The notes under the pieces are model-generated. The model saw only the letters and a list, made by a program, of their open reading frames with translations, did no database searches and had not been told where the DNA came from. Positions 9,156-22,118 of a stretch of DNA of 64,000 nt are shown in pieces (the stretch's first letter is position 1; the number at the start of each line of letters is the position of its first letter). A program made the translations under genes and the position numbers. Source of the stretch: Limanda limanda (Eukaryota; Chordata; Actinopteri; Pleuronectiformes; Pleuronectidae); the NCBI RefSeq assembly GCF_963576545.1, contig NW_026870569.1, forward strand, positions 250,501 to 314,500. Direction: 5' to 3'.

Positions 9156-11894
9156 CTAACCCTTCCGAAAGTCGGAGAAGCTCAAGGATGGTACCGATCG
9201 ATGCGCGCTACCCCATTTAGTGGGGGTAGAGCCTACTTGCAAGTCTCCCCGACCTTCACAAAAAAAGTTATTCAAGAATATCTCTTTCTCCTATGTGCTT
9301 TCATCCCTAACCCTAACCCTAACCCTTCCGAAAGTCGGAGAAGCTCAAGAATGGTACCGATCGATGCGCGCTACCCCATTTAGTGGGGGTAGAGCCTACT
9401 TGCAAGTCTCTCCGACCTTCACAAAAAAAGTTATTCAAGAATATCTCTTTCTCCTATGTGCTTTCATCCCTAACCCTAACCCTAACCCTTCCGAAAGTCG
9501 GAGAAGCTCAAGGATGGTACCGATCGATGCGCGCTACCCCATTTAGTGGGGGTAGAGCCTACTTGCAAGTCTCTCCGACCTTCACAAAAAAAGTTATTCA
9601 AGAATATCTCTTTCTCCTATGTGCTTTCATCCCTAACCCTAACCCTAACCCTTCCGAAAGTCGGAGAAGCTCAAATATGGTACTGATCGATGCGCGCAAG
9701 CCCATTTAGTGGGGGTAGAGCCTACTTGCAAGTCTCTCCGACCTTCACAAAAAAAGTTATTCAAGAATATCTCCTCAGATTTGGGGGAATTTCGTCGGTC
9801 GACCTCTTCCGAAGGTCGTACAAGCTCGGGGATGGTACCAATCGATCCGCAGGACCCAAATTAGTCCAGATGCAACCACTTTCCAAGTCTCTCCGACCTT
9901 CACAAAAAAAGTTATTCAAGAATATCTCTTTCTCCTATGTGCTTTCATCCCTAACCCTAACCCTAACCCTTCCGAAAGTCGGAGAAGCTCAAGGATGGTA
10001 CCGATCGATGCGTGCTACCCCATTTAGTGGGGGTAGAGCCTACTTGCAAGTCTCTCCGACCTTCACAAAAAAAGTTATTCAAGAATATCTCTTTCTCCTA
10101 TGTGCTTTCATCCCTAACCCTAACCCTAACCCTTCCGAAAGTCGGAGAAGCTCAAGGATGGTACCGATCGATGCGCGCTACCCCATTTAGTGGGGGTAGA
10201 GCCTACTTGCAAGTCTCTCCGACCTTCACAAAAAAAGTTATTCAAGAATATCTCTTTCTCCTATGTGCTTTCATCCCTAACCCTAACCCTAACCCTTCCG
10301 AAAGTCGGAGAAGCTCAAGGATGGTACCGATCGATGCGCGCTACCCCATTTAGTGGGGGTAGAGCCTACTTGCAAGTCTCTCCGACCTTCACAAAAAAAG
10401 TTATTCAAGAATATCTCTTTCTCCTATGTGCTTTCATCCCTAACCCTAACCCTAACCCTTCCGAAAGTCGGAGAAGCTCAAGGATGGTACTGATCGATGC
10501 GCGCAACCCCATTTAGTGGGGGTAGAGCCTACTTGCAAGTCTCTCCGACCTTCACAAAAAAAGTTATTCAAGAATATCTCTTTCTCCTATGTGCTTTCAT
10601 CCCTAACCCTAACCCTAACCCTTCCGAAAGTCGGAGAAGCTCAAGGATGGTACCGATCGATGCGCGCTACCCCATTTAGTGGGGGTAGAGCCTACTTGCA
10701 AGTCTCTCCGACCTTCACAAAAAAAGTTATTCAAGAATATCTCCTCAGATTTGGGGGAATTTCGTCGGTCGACCTCTTCCGAAGGTCGTACAAGCTCGGG
10801 GATGGTACCAATCGATCCGCAGGACCCAAATTAGTCCAGATGCAACCACTTTCCAAGTCTCTCCGACCTTCACAAAAAAAGTTATTCAAGAATATCTCTT
10901 TCTCCTATGTGCTTTCATCCCTAACCCTAACCCTAACCCTTCCGAAAGTCGGAGAAGCTCAAGGATGGTACTGATCGATGCGCGCAACCCCATTTAGTGG
11001 GGGTAGAGCCTACTTGCAAGTCTCTCCGACCTTCACAAAAAAAGTTATTCAAGAATATCTCTTTCTCCTATGTGCTTTCATCCCTAACCCTAACCCTAAC
11101 CCTTCCGAAAGTCGGAGAAGCTCAAGGATGGTACCGATCGATGCGCGCTACCCCATTTAGTGGGGGTAGAGCCTACTTGCAAGTCTCTCCGACCTTCACA
11201 AAAAAAGTTATTCAAGAATATCTCCTCAGATTTGGGGGAATTTCGTCGGTCGACCTCTTCCGAAGGTCGTACAAGCTCGGGGATGGTACCAATCGATCCG
11301 CAGGACCCAAATTAGTCCAGATGCAACCACTTTCCAAGTCTCTCCGACCTTCACAAAAAAAGTTATTCAAGAATATCTCTTTCTCCTATGTGCTTTCATC
11401 CCTAACCCTAACCCTAACCCTTCCGAAAGTCGGAGAAGCTCAAGGATGGTACCGATCGATGCGCGCTACCCCATTTAGTGGGGGTAGAGCCTACTTGCAA
11501 GTCTCTCCGACCTTCACAAAAAAAGTTATTCAAGAATATCTCTTTCTCCTATGTGCTTTCATCCCTAACCCTAACCCTAACCCTTCCGAAAGTCGGAGAA
11601 GCTCAAGGATGGTACCGATCGATGCGCGCTACCCCATTTAGTGGGGGTAGAGCCTACTTGCAAGTCTCTCCGACCTTCACAAAAAAAGTTATTCAAGAAT
11701 ATCTCCTCAGATTTGGGGGAATTTCGTCGGTCGACCTCTTCCGAAGGTCGTACAAGCTCGGGGATGGTACCAATCGATCCGCAGGACCCAAATTAGTCCA
11801 GATGCAACCACTTTCCAAGTCTCTCCGACCTTCACAAAAAAGGTTATTCAAGAATATCTCTTTCTCCTATGTGCTTTCATCCCTAACCCTAACC
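9156..11894 (+). repeat. Higher-order unit H3, 2739 bp
   Basis: Its length is exactly 13 A3 and 4 B, with no A2. The marker order follows H1, but three A monomers (489 bp) present in H1 before its second B are absent: the offset to H1 changes from 9155 to 8666. It has its own change, GCGCAAGCCC near 9695. Confidence 0.8.
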
Positions 11895-14641
11895 CTAACC
11901 CTTCCGAAAGTCGGAGAAGCTCAAGGATGGTACTGATCGATGCGCGCTACCCCATTTAGTGGGGGTAGAGCCTACTTGCAAGTCTCCCCGACCTTCACAA
12001 AAAAAGTTATTCAAGAATATCTCTTTCTCCTATGTGCTTTCATCCCTAACCCTAACCCTAACCCTTCCGAAAGTCGGAGAAGCTCAAGGATGGTACCGAT
12101 CGATGCGCGCTACCCCATTTAGTGGGGGTAGAGCCTACTTGCAAGTCTCTCCGACCTTCACAAAAAAAGTTATTCAAGAATATCTCTTTCTCCTATGTGC
12201 TTTCATCCCTAACCCTAACCCTAACCCTTCCGAAAGTCGGAGAAGCTCAAGGATGGTACCGATCGATGCGTGCTACCCCATTTAGTGGGGGTAGAGCCTA
12301 CTTGCAAGTCTCTCCGACCTTCACAAAAAAAGTTATTCAAGAATATCTCTTTCTCCTATGTGCTTTCATCCCTAACCCTAACCCTAACCCTTCCGAAAGT
12401 CGGAGAAGCTCAAATATGGTACTGATCGATGCGCGCAACCCCATTTAGTGGGGGTAGAGCCTACTTGCAAGTCTCTCCGACCTTCACAAAAAAAGTTATT
12501 CAAGAATATCTCCTCAGATTTGGGGGAATTTCGTCGGTCGACCTCTTCCGAAGGTCGTACAAGCTCGGGGATGGTACCAATCGATCCGCAGGACCCAAAT
12601 TAGTCCAGATGCAACCACTTTCCAAGTCTCTCCGACCTTCACAAAAAAAGTTATTCAAGAATATCTCTTTCTCCTATGTGCTTTCATCCCTAACCCTAAC
12701 CCTAACCCTTCCGAAAGTCGGAGAAGCTCAAGGATGGTACCGATCGATGCGTGCTACCCCATTTAGTGGGGGTAGAGCCTACTTGCAAGTCTCTCCGACC
12801 TTCACAAAAAAAGTTATTCAAGAATATCTCTTTCTCCTATGTGCTTTCATCCCTAACCCTAACCCTAACCCTTCCGAAAGTCGGAGAAGCTCAAGGATGG
12901 TACCGATCGATGCGCGCTACCCCATTTAGTGGGGGTAGAGCCTACTTGCAAGTCTCTCCGACCTTCACAAAAAAAGTTATTCAAGAATATCTCTTTCTCC
13001 TATGTGCTTTCATCCCTAACCCTAACCCTAACCCTTCCGAAAGTCGGAGAAGCTCAAGGATGGTACCGATCGATGCGCGCTACCCCATTTAGTGGGGGTA
13101 GAGCCTACTTGCAAGTCTCTCCGACCTTCACAAAAAAAGTTATTCAAGAATATCTCTTTCTCCTATGTGCTTTCATCCCTAACCCTAACCCTAACCCTTC
13201 CGAAAGTCGGAGAAGCTCAAGGATGGTACTGATCGATGCGCGCAACCCCATTTAGTGGGGGTAGAGCCTACTTGCAAGTCTCTCCGACCTTCACAAAAAA
13301 AGTTATTCAAGAATATCTCTTTCTCCTATGTGCTTTCATCCCTAACCCTAACCCTAACCCTTCCGAAAGTCGGAGAAGCTCAAGGATGGTACCGATCGAT
13401 GCGCGCTACCCCATTTAGTGGGGGTAGAGCCTACTTGCAAGTCTCTCCGACCTTCACAAAAAAAGTTATTCAAGAATATCTCTTTCTCCTATGTGCTTTC
13501 ATCCCTAACCCTAACCCTAACCCTTCCGAAAGTCGGAGAAGCTCAAGGATGGTACCGATCGATGCGCGCTACCCCATTTAGTGGGGGTAGAGCCTACTTG
13601 CAAGTCTCTCCGACCTTCACAAAAAAAGTTATTCAAGAATATCTCTTTCTCCTATGTGCTTTCATCCCTAACCCTAACCCTAACCCTTCCGAAAGTCGGA
13701 GAAGCTCAAGGATGGTACTGATCGATGCGCGCAACCCCATTTAGTGGGGGTAGAGCCTACTTGCAAGTCTCTCCGACCTTCACAAAAAAAGTTATTCAAG
13801 AATATCTCTTTCTCCTATGTGCTTTCATCCCTAACCCTAACCCTAACCCTTCCGAAAGTCGGAGAAGCTCAAGGATGGTACCGATCGATGCGCGCTACCC
13901 CATTTAGTGGGGGTAGAGCCTACTTGCAAGTCTCTCCGACCTTCACAAAAAAAGTTATTCAAGAATATCTCCTCAGATTTGGGGGAATTTCGTCGGTCGA
14001 CCTCTTCCGAAGGTCGTACAAGCTCGGGGATGGTACCAATCGATCCGCAGGACCCAAATTAGTCCAGATGCAACCACTTTCCAAGTCTCTCCGACCTTCA
14101 CAAAAAAAGTTATTCAAGAATATCTCTTTCTCCTATGTGCTTTCATCCCTAACCCTAACCCTAACCCTTCCGAAAGTCGGAGAAGCTCAAGAATGGTACC
14201 GATCGATGCGCGCTACCCCATTTAGTGGGGGTAGAGCCTACTTGCAAGTCTCTCCGACCTTCACAAAAAAAGTTATTCAAGAATATCTCTTTCTCCTATG
14301 TGCTTTCATCCCTAACCCTAACCCTAACCCTTCCGAAAGTCGGAGAAGCTCAAGGATGGTACCGATCGATGCGCGCTACCCCATTTAGTGGGGGTAGAGC
14401 CTACTTGCAAGTCTCTCCGACCTTCACAAAAAAAGTTATTCAAGAATATCTCCTCAGATTTGGGGGAATTTCGTCGGTCGACCTCTTCCGAAGGTCGTAC
14501 AAGCTCGGGGATGGTACCAATCGATCCGCAGGACCCAAATTAGTCCAGATGCAACCACTTTCCAAGTCTCTCCGACCTTCACAAAAAAGGTTATTCAAGA
14601 ATATCTCTTTCTCCTATGTGCTTTCATCCCTAACCCTAACC
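11895..14641 (+). repeat. Higher-order unit H4, 2747 bp
   Basis: The length is 14 A3 and 3 B. It matches H1 at an offset of 11894 up to about 2290/14180 and then at 11413, so it lacks one 481-bp A-A-B module relative to H1. Confidence 0.8.
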
Positions 14642-17600
14642 CTAACCCTTCCGAAAGTCGGAGAAGCTCAAGGATGGTACTGATCGATGCGCGCTACCCC
14701 ATTTAGTGGGGGTAGAGCCTACTTGCAAGTCTCCCCGACCTTCACAAAAAAAGTTATTCAAGAATATCTCTTTCTCCTATGTGCTTTCATCCCTAACCCT
14801 AACCCTAACCCTTCCGAAAGTCGTAGAAGCTCAAGGATGGTACCGATCGATGCGCGCTACCCCATTTAGTGGGGGTAGAGCCTACTTGCAAGTCTCTCCG
14901 ACCTTCACAAAAAAAGTTATTCAAGAATATCTCTTTCTCCTATGTGCTTTCATCCCTAACCCTAACCCTAACCCTTCCGAAAGTCGGAGAAGCTCAAGGA
15001 TGGTACCGATCGATGCGTGCTACCCCATTTAGTGGGGGTAGAGCCTACTTGCAAGTCTCTCCGACCTTCACAAAAAAAGTTATTCAAGAATATCTCTTTC
15101 TCCTATGTGCTTTCATCCCTAACCCTAACCCTAACCCTTCCGAAAGTCGGAGAAGCTCAAATATGGTACTGATCGATGCGCGCAACCCCATTTAGTGGGG
15201 GTAGAGCCTACTTGCAAGTCTCTCCGACCTTCACAAAAAAAGTTATTCAAGAATATCTCCTCAGATTTGGGGGAATTTCGTCGGTCGACCTCTTCCGAAG
15301 GTCGTACAAGCTCGGGGATGGTACCAATCGATCCGCAGGACCCAAATTAGTCCAGATGCAACCACTTTCCAAGTCTCTCCGACCTTCACAAAAAAAGTTA
15401 TTCAAGAATATCTCTTTCTCCTATGTGCTTTCATCCCTAACCCTAACCCTAACCCTTCCGAAAGTCGGAGAAGCTCAAGGATGGTACCGATCGATGCGTG
15501 CTACCCCATTTAGTGGGGGTAGAGCCTACTTGCAAGTCTCTCCGACCTTCACAAAAAAAGTTATTCAAGAATATCTCTTTCTCCTATGTGCTTTCATCCC
15601 TAACCCTAACCCTAACCCTTCCAAAAGTCGGAGAAGCTCAAGGATGGTACCGATCGATGCGCGCTACCCCATTTAGTGGGGGTAGAGCCTACTTGCAAGT
15701 CTCTCCGACCTTCACAAAAAAAGTTATTCAAGAATATCTCTTTCTCCTATGTGCTTTCATCCCTAACCCTAACCCTAACCCTTCCGAAAGTCGGAGAAGC
15801 TCAAGGATGGTACCGATCGATGCGCGCTACCCCATTTAGTGGGGGTAGAGCCTACTTGCAAGTCTCTCCGACCTTCACAAAAAAAGTTATTCAAGAATAT
15901 CTCTTTCTCCTATGTGCTTTCATCCCTAACCCTAACCCTAACCCTTCCGAAAGTCGGAGAAGCTCAAGGATGGTACTGATCGATGCGCGCAACCCCATTT
16001 AGTGGGGGTAGAGCCTACTTGCAAGTCTCTCCGACCTTCACAAAAAAAGTTATTCAAGAATATCTCTTTCTCCTATGTGCTTTCATCCCTAACCCTAACC
16101 CTAACCCTTCCGAAAGTCGGAGAAGCTCAAGGATGGTACCGATCGATGCGCGCTACCCCATTTAGTGGGGGTAGAGCCTACTTGCAAGTCTCTCCGACCT
16201 TCACAAAAAAAGTTATTCAAGAATATCTCCTCAGATTTGGGGGAATTTCGTCGGTCGACCTCTTCCGAAGGTCGTACAAGCTCGGGGATGGTACCAATCG
16301 ATCCGCAGGACCCAAATTAGTCCAGATGCAACCACTTTCCAAGTCTCTCCGACCTTCACAAAAAAAGTTATTCAAGAATATCTCTTTCTCCTATGTGCTT
16401 TCATCCCTAACCCTAACCCTAACCCTTCCGAAAGTCGGAGAAGCTCAAGGATGGTACCGATCGATGCGCGCTACCCCATTTAGTGGGGGTAGAGCCTACT
16501 TGCAAGTCTCTCCGACCTTCACAAAAAAAGTTATTCAAGAATATCTCTTTCTCCTATGTGCTTTCATCCCTAACCCTAACCCTAACCCTTCCGAAAGTCG
16601 GAGAAGCTCAAGGATGGTACCGATCGATGCGCGCTACCCCATTTAGTGGGGGTAGAGCCTACTTGCAAGTCTCTCCGACCTTCAAAAAAAAAGTTATTCA
16701 AGAATATCTCTTTCTCCTATGTGCTTTCATCCCTAACCCTAACCCTTCCGAAAGTCGGAGAAGCTCAAGGATGGTACCGATCGATGCGCGCTACCCCATT
16801 TAGTGGGGGTAGAGCCTACTTGCAAGTCTCTCCGACCTTCACAAAAAAAGTTAATTAAGAATATCTCTTTCTCCTATGTGCTTTCATCCCTAACCCTAAC
16901 CCTAACCCTTCAGAAAGTCGGAGAAGCTCAAGGATGGTACCGATCGATGCGCGCTACCCCATTTAGTGGGGGTAGAGCCTACTTGCAAGTCTCTCCGACC
17001 TTCACAAAAAAAGTTATTCAAGAATATCTCTTTCTCCTATGTGCTTTCATCCCTAACCCTAACCCTAACCCTTCCAAAAGTCGGAGAAGCTCAAGGATGG
17101 TACCGATCGATGCGCGCTACCCCATTTAGTGGGGGTAGAGCCTACTTGCAAGTCTCTCCGACCTTCACAAAAAAAGTTATTCAAGAATATCTCTTTCTCC
17201 TATGTGCTTTCATCCCTAACCCTAACCCTAACCATTCCGAAAGTCGGAGAAGCTCAAGGATGGTACCGATCGATGCGCGCTACCCCATTTAGTGGGGGTA
17301 GAGCCTACTTGCAAGTCTCTCCGACCTTCACAAAAAAAGTTATTCAAGAATATCTCCTCAGATTTGGGGGAATTTCGTCGGTCGACCTCTTTCGAAGGTC
17401 GTACAAGCTCGGGGATGGTACCAATCGATCCGCAGGACCCAAATTAGTCCAGATGCAACCACTTTCCAAGTCTCTCCGACCTTCACAAAAAAAGTTATTC
17501 AAGAATATCTCTTTCTCCTATGTGCTTTCATCCCTAACCCTAACCCTAACCCTTCCGAAAGTCGGAGAAGCTCAAGGATGGTACCGATCGATGCGCGCTA

Positions 17601-19384
17601 CCCCATTTAGTGGGGGTAGAGCCTACTTGCAAGTCTCTCCGACCTTCACAAAAAAAGTTATTCAAGAATATCTCTTTCTCCTATGTGCTTTCATCCCTAA
17701 CCCTAACCCTAACCCTTCCGAAAGTCGGAGAAGCTCAAGGATGGTACCGATCGATGCGCGCTACCCCATTTAGTGGGGGTAGAGCCTACTTGCAAGTCTC
17801 TCCGACCTTCACAAACAAAGTTATTCAAGAATATCTCCTCAGATTTGGGGGAATTTCGTCGGTCGACCTCTTCCGAAGGTCGTACAAGCTCGGGGATGGT
17901 ACCAATCGATCCGCAGGACCCAAATTAGTCCAGATGCAACCACTTTCCAAGTCTCTCCGACCTTCACAAAAAAAGTTATTCAAGAATATCTCTTTCTCCT
18001 ATGTGCTTTCATCCCTAACCCTAACCCTTCCGAAAGTCGGAGAAGCTCAAGGATGGTACCGATCGATGCGCGCTACCCCATTTAGTGGGGGTAGAGCCTA
18101 CTTGCAAGTCTCTCCGACCTTCACAAAAAAAGTTATTCAAGAATATCTCTTTCTCCTATGTGCTTTCAACCCTAACCCTAACCCTAACCCTTCCGAAAGT
18201 CGGAGAAGCTCAAGGATGGTACCGATCGATGCGCGCTACCCCATTTAGTGGGGGTAGAGCCTACTTGCAAGTCTCTCCGACCTTCACAAAAAAAGTTATT
18301 CAAGAATATCTCCTCAGATTTGGGGGAATTTCGTCGGTCGACCTCTTCCGAAGGTCGTACAAGCTCAAGGATTGTACCAATCGATCCGCAGGACCCAAAT
18401 TAGTCCAGATGCAACCACTTTCCAAGTCTCTCCGACCTTCACAAAAAAAGTTATTCAAGAATATCTCTTTCTCCTATGTGCTTTCATCCCTAACCCTAAC
18501 CCTAACCCTTCCGAAAGTCGGAGAAGCTCAAAGATGGTACCGATCGATGCGCGCTACCCCATTTAGTGGGGGTAGAGCCTACTTGCAAGTCTCTCCGACC
18601 TTCACAAAAAAAGTTATTCAAGAATATCTCTTTCTCCTATGTGCTTTCATCCCTAACCCTAACCCTAACCCTTCCGAAAGTCGGAGAAGCTCAAGGATGG
18701 TACTGATCGATGCGCGCAACCCCATTTAGTGGGGGTAGAGCCTACTTGCAAGTCTCTCCGACCTTCACAAAAAAAGTTATTCAAGAATATCTCCTCAGAT
18801 TTGGGGGAATTTCGTCGGTCGACCTCTTCCGAAGGTCGTACAAGCTCGGGGATGGTACCAATCGATCCGCAGGACCCAAATTAGTCCAGATGCAACCACT
18901 TTCCAAGTCTCTCCGACCTTCACAAAAAAAGTTATTCAAGAATATCTCTTTCTCCTATGTGCTTTCATCCCTAACCCTAACCCTAACCCTTCCGAAAGTC
19001 GGAGAAGCTCAAGGATGGTACCGATCGATGCGCGCTACCCCATTTAGTGGGGGTAGAGCCTACTTGCAAGTCTCTCCGACCTTCACAAAAAAAGTTATTC
19101 AAGAATATCTCTTTCTCCTATGTGCTTTCATCCCTAACCCTAACCCTAACCCTTCCGAAAGTCGGAGAAGCTCAAGGATGGTACCGATCGATGCGCGCTA
19201 CCCCATTTAGTGGGGGTAGAGCCTACTTGCAAGTCTCTCCGACCTTCACAAAAAAAGTTATTCAAGAATATCTCCTCAGATTTGGGGGAATTTCGTCGGT
19301 CGACCTCTTCCGAAGGTCGTACAAGCTCGGGGATGGTACCAATCGATCCGCAGGACCCAAATTAGTCCAGATGCAACCACTTTC
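14642..19384 (+). repeat. Higher-order unit H5, 4743 bp
   Basis: This unit mirrors H2 from its start to about 7600/19013 at a constant offset of 11413, including rare shared variants: GTCGTAGAAG (3410/14823), CACAAACAAAG (6400/17813) and ACCATTCC (5820/17233). The one difference I noticed is GGTACC versus GGTACT (near 7290/18703). It then ends in a B and passes into domain II. Confidence 0.78.
16666..18422 (+). repeat. Domain II-type block inside H5
   Basis: Second copy of the block at 5253-7009, offset exactly 11413, with the same private variants. It was duplicated together with its domain I flanks rather than acquired separately. Confidence 0.75.
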
Positions 19385-21961
19385 CAAGTCTCTCCGACCT
19401 TCACAAAAAAAGTTATTCAAGAATATCTCTTTCTCCTATGTGCTTTCATCCCTAACCCTAACCCTTCCGAAAGTCGGAGAAGCTCAAGGATGGTACCGAT
19501 CGATGCGCGCTACCCCATTTAGTGGGGGTAGAGCCTACTTGCAAGTCTCTCCGACCTTCACAAAAAAAGTTATTCAAGAATATCTCTTTCTCCTATGTGC
19601 TTTCAACCCTAACCCTAACCCTAACCCTTCCGAAAGTCGGAGAAGCTCAAGGATGGTACCGATCGATGCGCGCTACCCCATTTAGTGGGGGTAGAGCCTA
19701 CTTGCAAGTCTCTCCGACCTTCACAAAAAAAGTTATTCAAGAATATCTCCTCAGATTTGGGGGAATTTCGTCGGTCGACCTCTTCCGAAGGTCGTACAAG
19801 CTCGGGGATGGTACCAATCGATCCGCAGGACCCAAATTAGTCCAGATGCAACCACTTTCCAAGTCTCTCCGACCTTCACAAAAAAAGTTATTCAAGAATA
19901 TCTCTTTCTCCTATGTGCTTTCATCCCTAACCTAACCCTAACCCTTCCGAAAGTCGGAGAAGCTCAAGGATGGTACCGATCGATGTGCGCTACCCCATTT
20001 AGTGGGGGTAGAGCCTACTTGCAAGTCTCTCCGACCTTCACAAAAAAAGTTATTCAAGAATATCTCCTCAGATTTGGGGGAATTTCGTCGGTCGACCTCT
20101 TCCGAAGGTCGTACAAGCTCGGGGATGGTACCAATCGATCTGCAGGACCCAAATTAGTCCAGATGCAACCACTTTCCAAGTCTCTCCGACCTTCACAAAA
20201 AAAGTTATTCAAGAATATCTCTTTCTCCTATGTGCTTTCATCCCTAACCCTAACCCTAACCCTTCCGAAAGTCGGAGAAGCTCAAGGATGGTACCGATCG
20301 ATGCGCGCTACCCCATTTAGTGGGGGTAGAGCCTACTTGCAAGTCTCTCCGACCTTCAAAAAAAAAGTTATTCAAGAATATCTCTTTCTCCTATGTGCTT
20401 TCATCCCTAACCCTAACCCTAACCCTTCCGAAAGTCGGAGAAGCTCAAGGATGGTACCGATCGATGCGCGCTACCCCATTTAGTGGGGGTAGAGCCTACT
20501 TGCAAGTCTCTCCGACCTTCACAAAAAAAGTTAATTAAGAATATCTCTTTCTCCTATGTGCTTTCATCCCTAACCCTAACCCTAACCCTTCCGAAAGTCG
20601 GAGAAGCTCAAAGATGGTACCGATCGATGCGCGCTACCCCATTTAGTGGGGGTAGAGCCTACTTGCAAGTCTCTCCGACCTTCACAAAAAAAGTTATTCA
20701 AGAATATCTCTTTCTCCTATGTGCTTTCATCCCTAACCCTAACCCTAACCCTTCCAAAAGTTGGAGAAGCTCAAGGATGGTACCGATCGATGCGCGCTAC
20801 CCCATTTAGTGGGGGTAGAGCCTACTTGCAAGTCTCTCCGACCTTCACAAAAAAAGTTATTCAAGAATATCTCTTTCTCCTATGTGCTTTCATCCCTAAC
20901 CCTAACCCTAACCCTTCCGAAAGTCGGAGAAGCTCAAGGATGGTACCGATCGATGTGCGCTACCCCATTTAGTGGGGGTAGAGCCTACTTGCAAGTCTCT
21001 CCGACCTTCAAAAAAAAAGTTATTCAAGAATATCTCTTTCTCCTATGTGCTTTCATCCCTAACCCTAACCCTAACCCTTCCGAAAGTCGGAGAAGCTCAA
21101 GGATGGTACCGATCGATGCGCGCTACCCCATTTAGTGGGGGTAGAGCCTACTTGCAAGTCTCTCCGACCTTCACAAAAAAAGTTATTCAAGAATATCTCC
21201 TCAGATTTGGGGGAATTTCGTCGGTCGACCTCTTTCGAAGGTCGTACAAGCTCGGGGATGGTACCAATCGATCCGCAGGACCCAAATTAGTCCAGATGCA
21301 ACCACTTTCCAAGTCTCTCCGACCTTCACAAAAAAAGTTATTCAAGAATATCTCTTTCTCCTATGTGCTTTCATCCCTAACCCTAACCCTAACCCTTCCG
21401 AAAGTCGGAGAAGCTCAAGGATGGTACCGATCGATGCGCGCTACCCCATTTAGTGGGGGTAGAGCCTACTTGCAAGTCTCTCCGACCTTCAAAAAAAAAG
21501 TTATTCAAGAATATCTCTTTCTCCTATGTGCTTTCATCCCTAACCCTAACCCTAACCCTTCCGAAAGTCGGAGAAGCTCAAGGATGGTACCGATCGATGC
21601 GCGCTACCCCATTTAGTGGGGGTAGAGCCTACTTGCAAGTCTCTCCGACCTTCACAAAAAAAGTTAATTAAGAATATCTCTTTCTCCTATGTGCTTTCAT
21701 CCCTAACCCTAACCCTAACCCTTCCGAAAGTCGGAGAAGCTCAAGGATGGTACCGATCGATGCGCGCTACCCCATTTAGTGGGGGTAGAGCCTACTTGCA
21801 AGTCTCTCCGACCTTCACAAAAAAAGTTATTCAAGAATATCTCTTTCTCCTATGTGCTTTCATCCCTAACCCTAACCCTAACCCTTCCAAAAGTCGGAGA
21901 AGCTCAAGGATGGTACCGATCGATGCGCGCTACCCCATTTAGTGGGGGTAGAGCCTACTTG

Positions 21962-22118
21962 CAAGTCTCTCCGACCTTCACAAAAAAAGTTATTCAAGAA
22001 TATCTCTTTCTCCTATGTGCTTTCATCCCTAACCCTAACCCTTCCGAAAGTCGGAGAAGCTCAAGGATGGTACCGATCGATGCGCGCTACCCCATTTAGT
22101 GGGGGTAGAGCCTACTTG
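21962..22118 (+). repeat. A2 monomer, 157 bp (two telomeric hexamers)
   Basis: This is an A monomer shortened by exactly one CCCTAA unit and otherwise like A3. The tract is (CCCTAA)2 plus CCC at 22027-22041. I count 24 such monomers, whose tracts begin at 5318, 6600, 8037, 8830, 16731, 18013, 19450, 22027, 23643, 26718, 28652, 30423, 32023, 34112, 34595, 37173, 38789, 41864, 43464, 45553, 46835, 49575, 50857 and 61178. No monomer with one or four full units was seen. Several A2 copies correspond across the large duplications, so the number of independent contraction events is well below 24. Confidence 0.93.

Larger units (their letters stand above)
1..19384 (+). repeat. Higher-order domain I
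   Basis: This domain is defined by variants rare elsewhere: CTCCCCGACC, CTCAAATATGG, CAAGAATGG, CGCAACCCC combined with GGTACT, and the AAAAAAGGTTATTC form of the A-tract end. B monomers start at 574, 2033, 2514, 2995, 3802, 4772, 5899, 6380, 6855, 7336, 7654, 8129, 8610, 8922, 9729, 10699, 11180, 11661, 12468, 13927, 14408, 15215, 16185, 17312, 17793, 18268, 18749 and 19230. The right limit is the end of the B at 19230, where the 15.1-kb unit of domain II begins. Confidence 0.8.
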
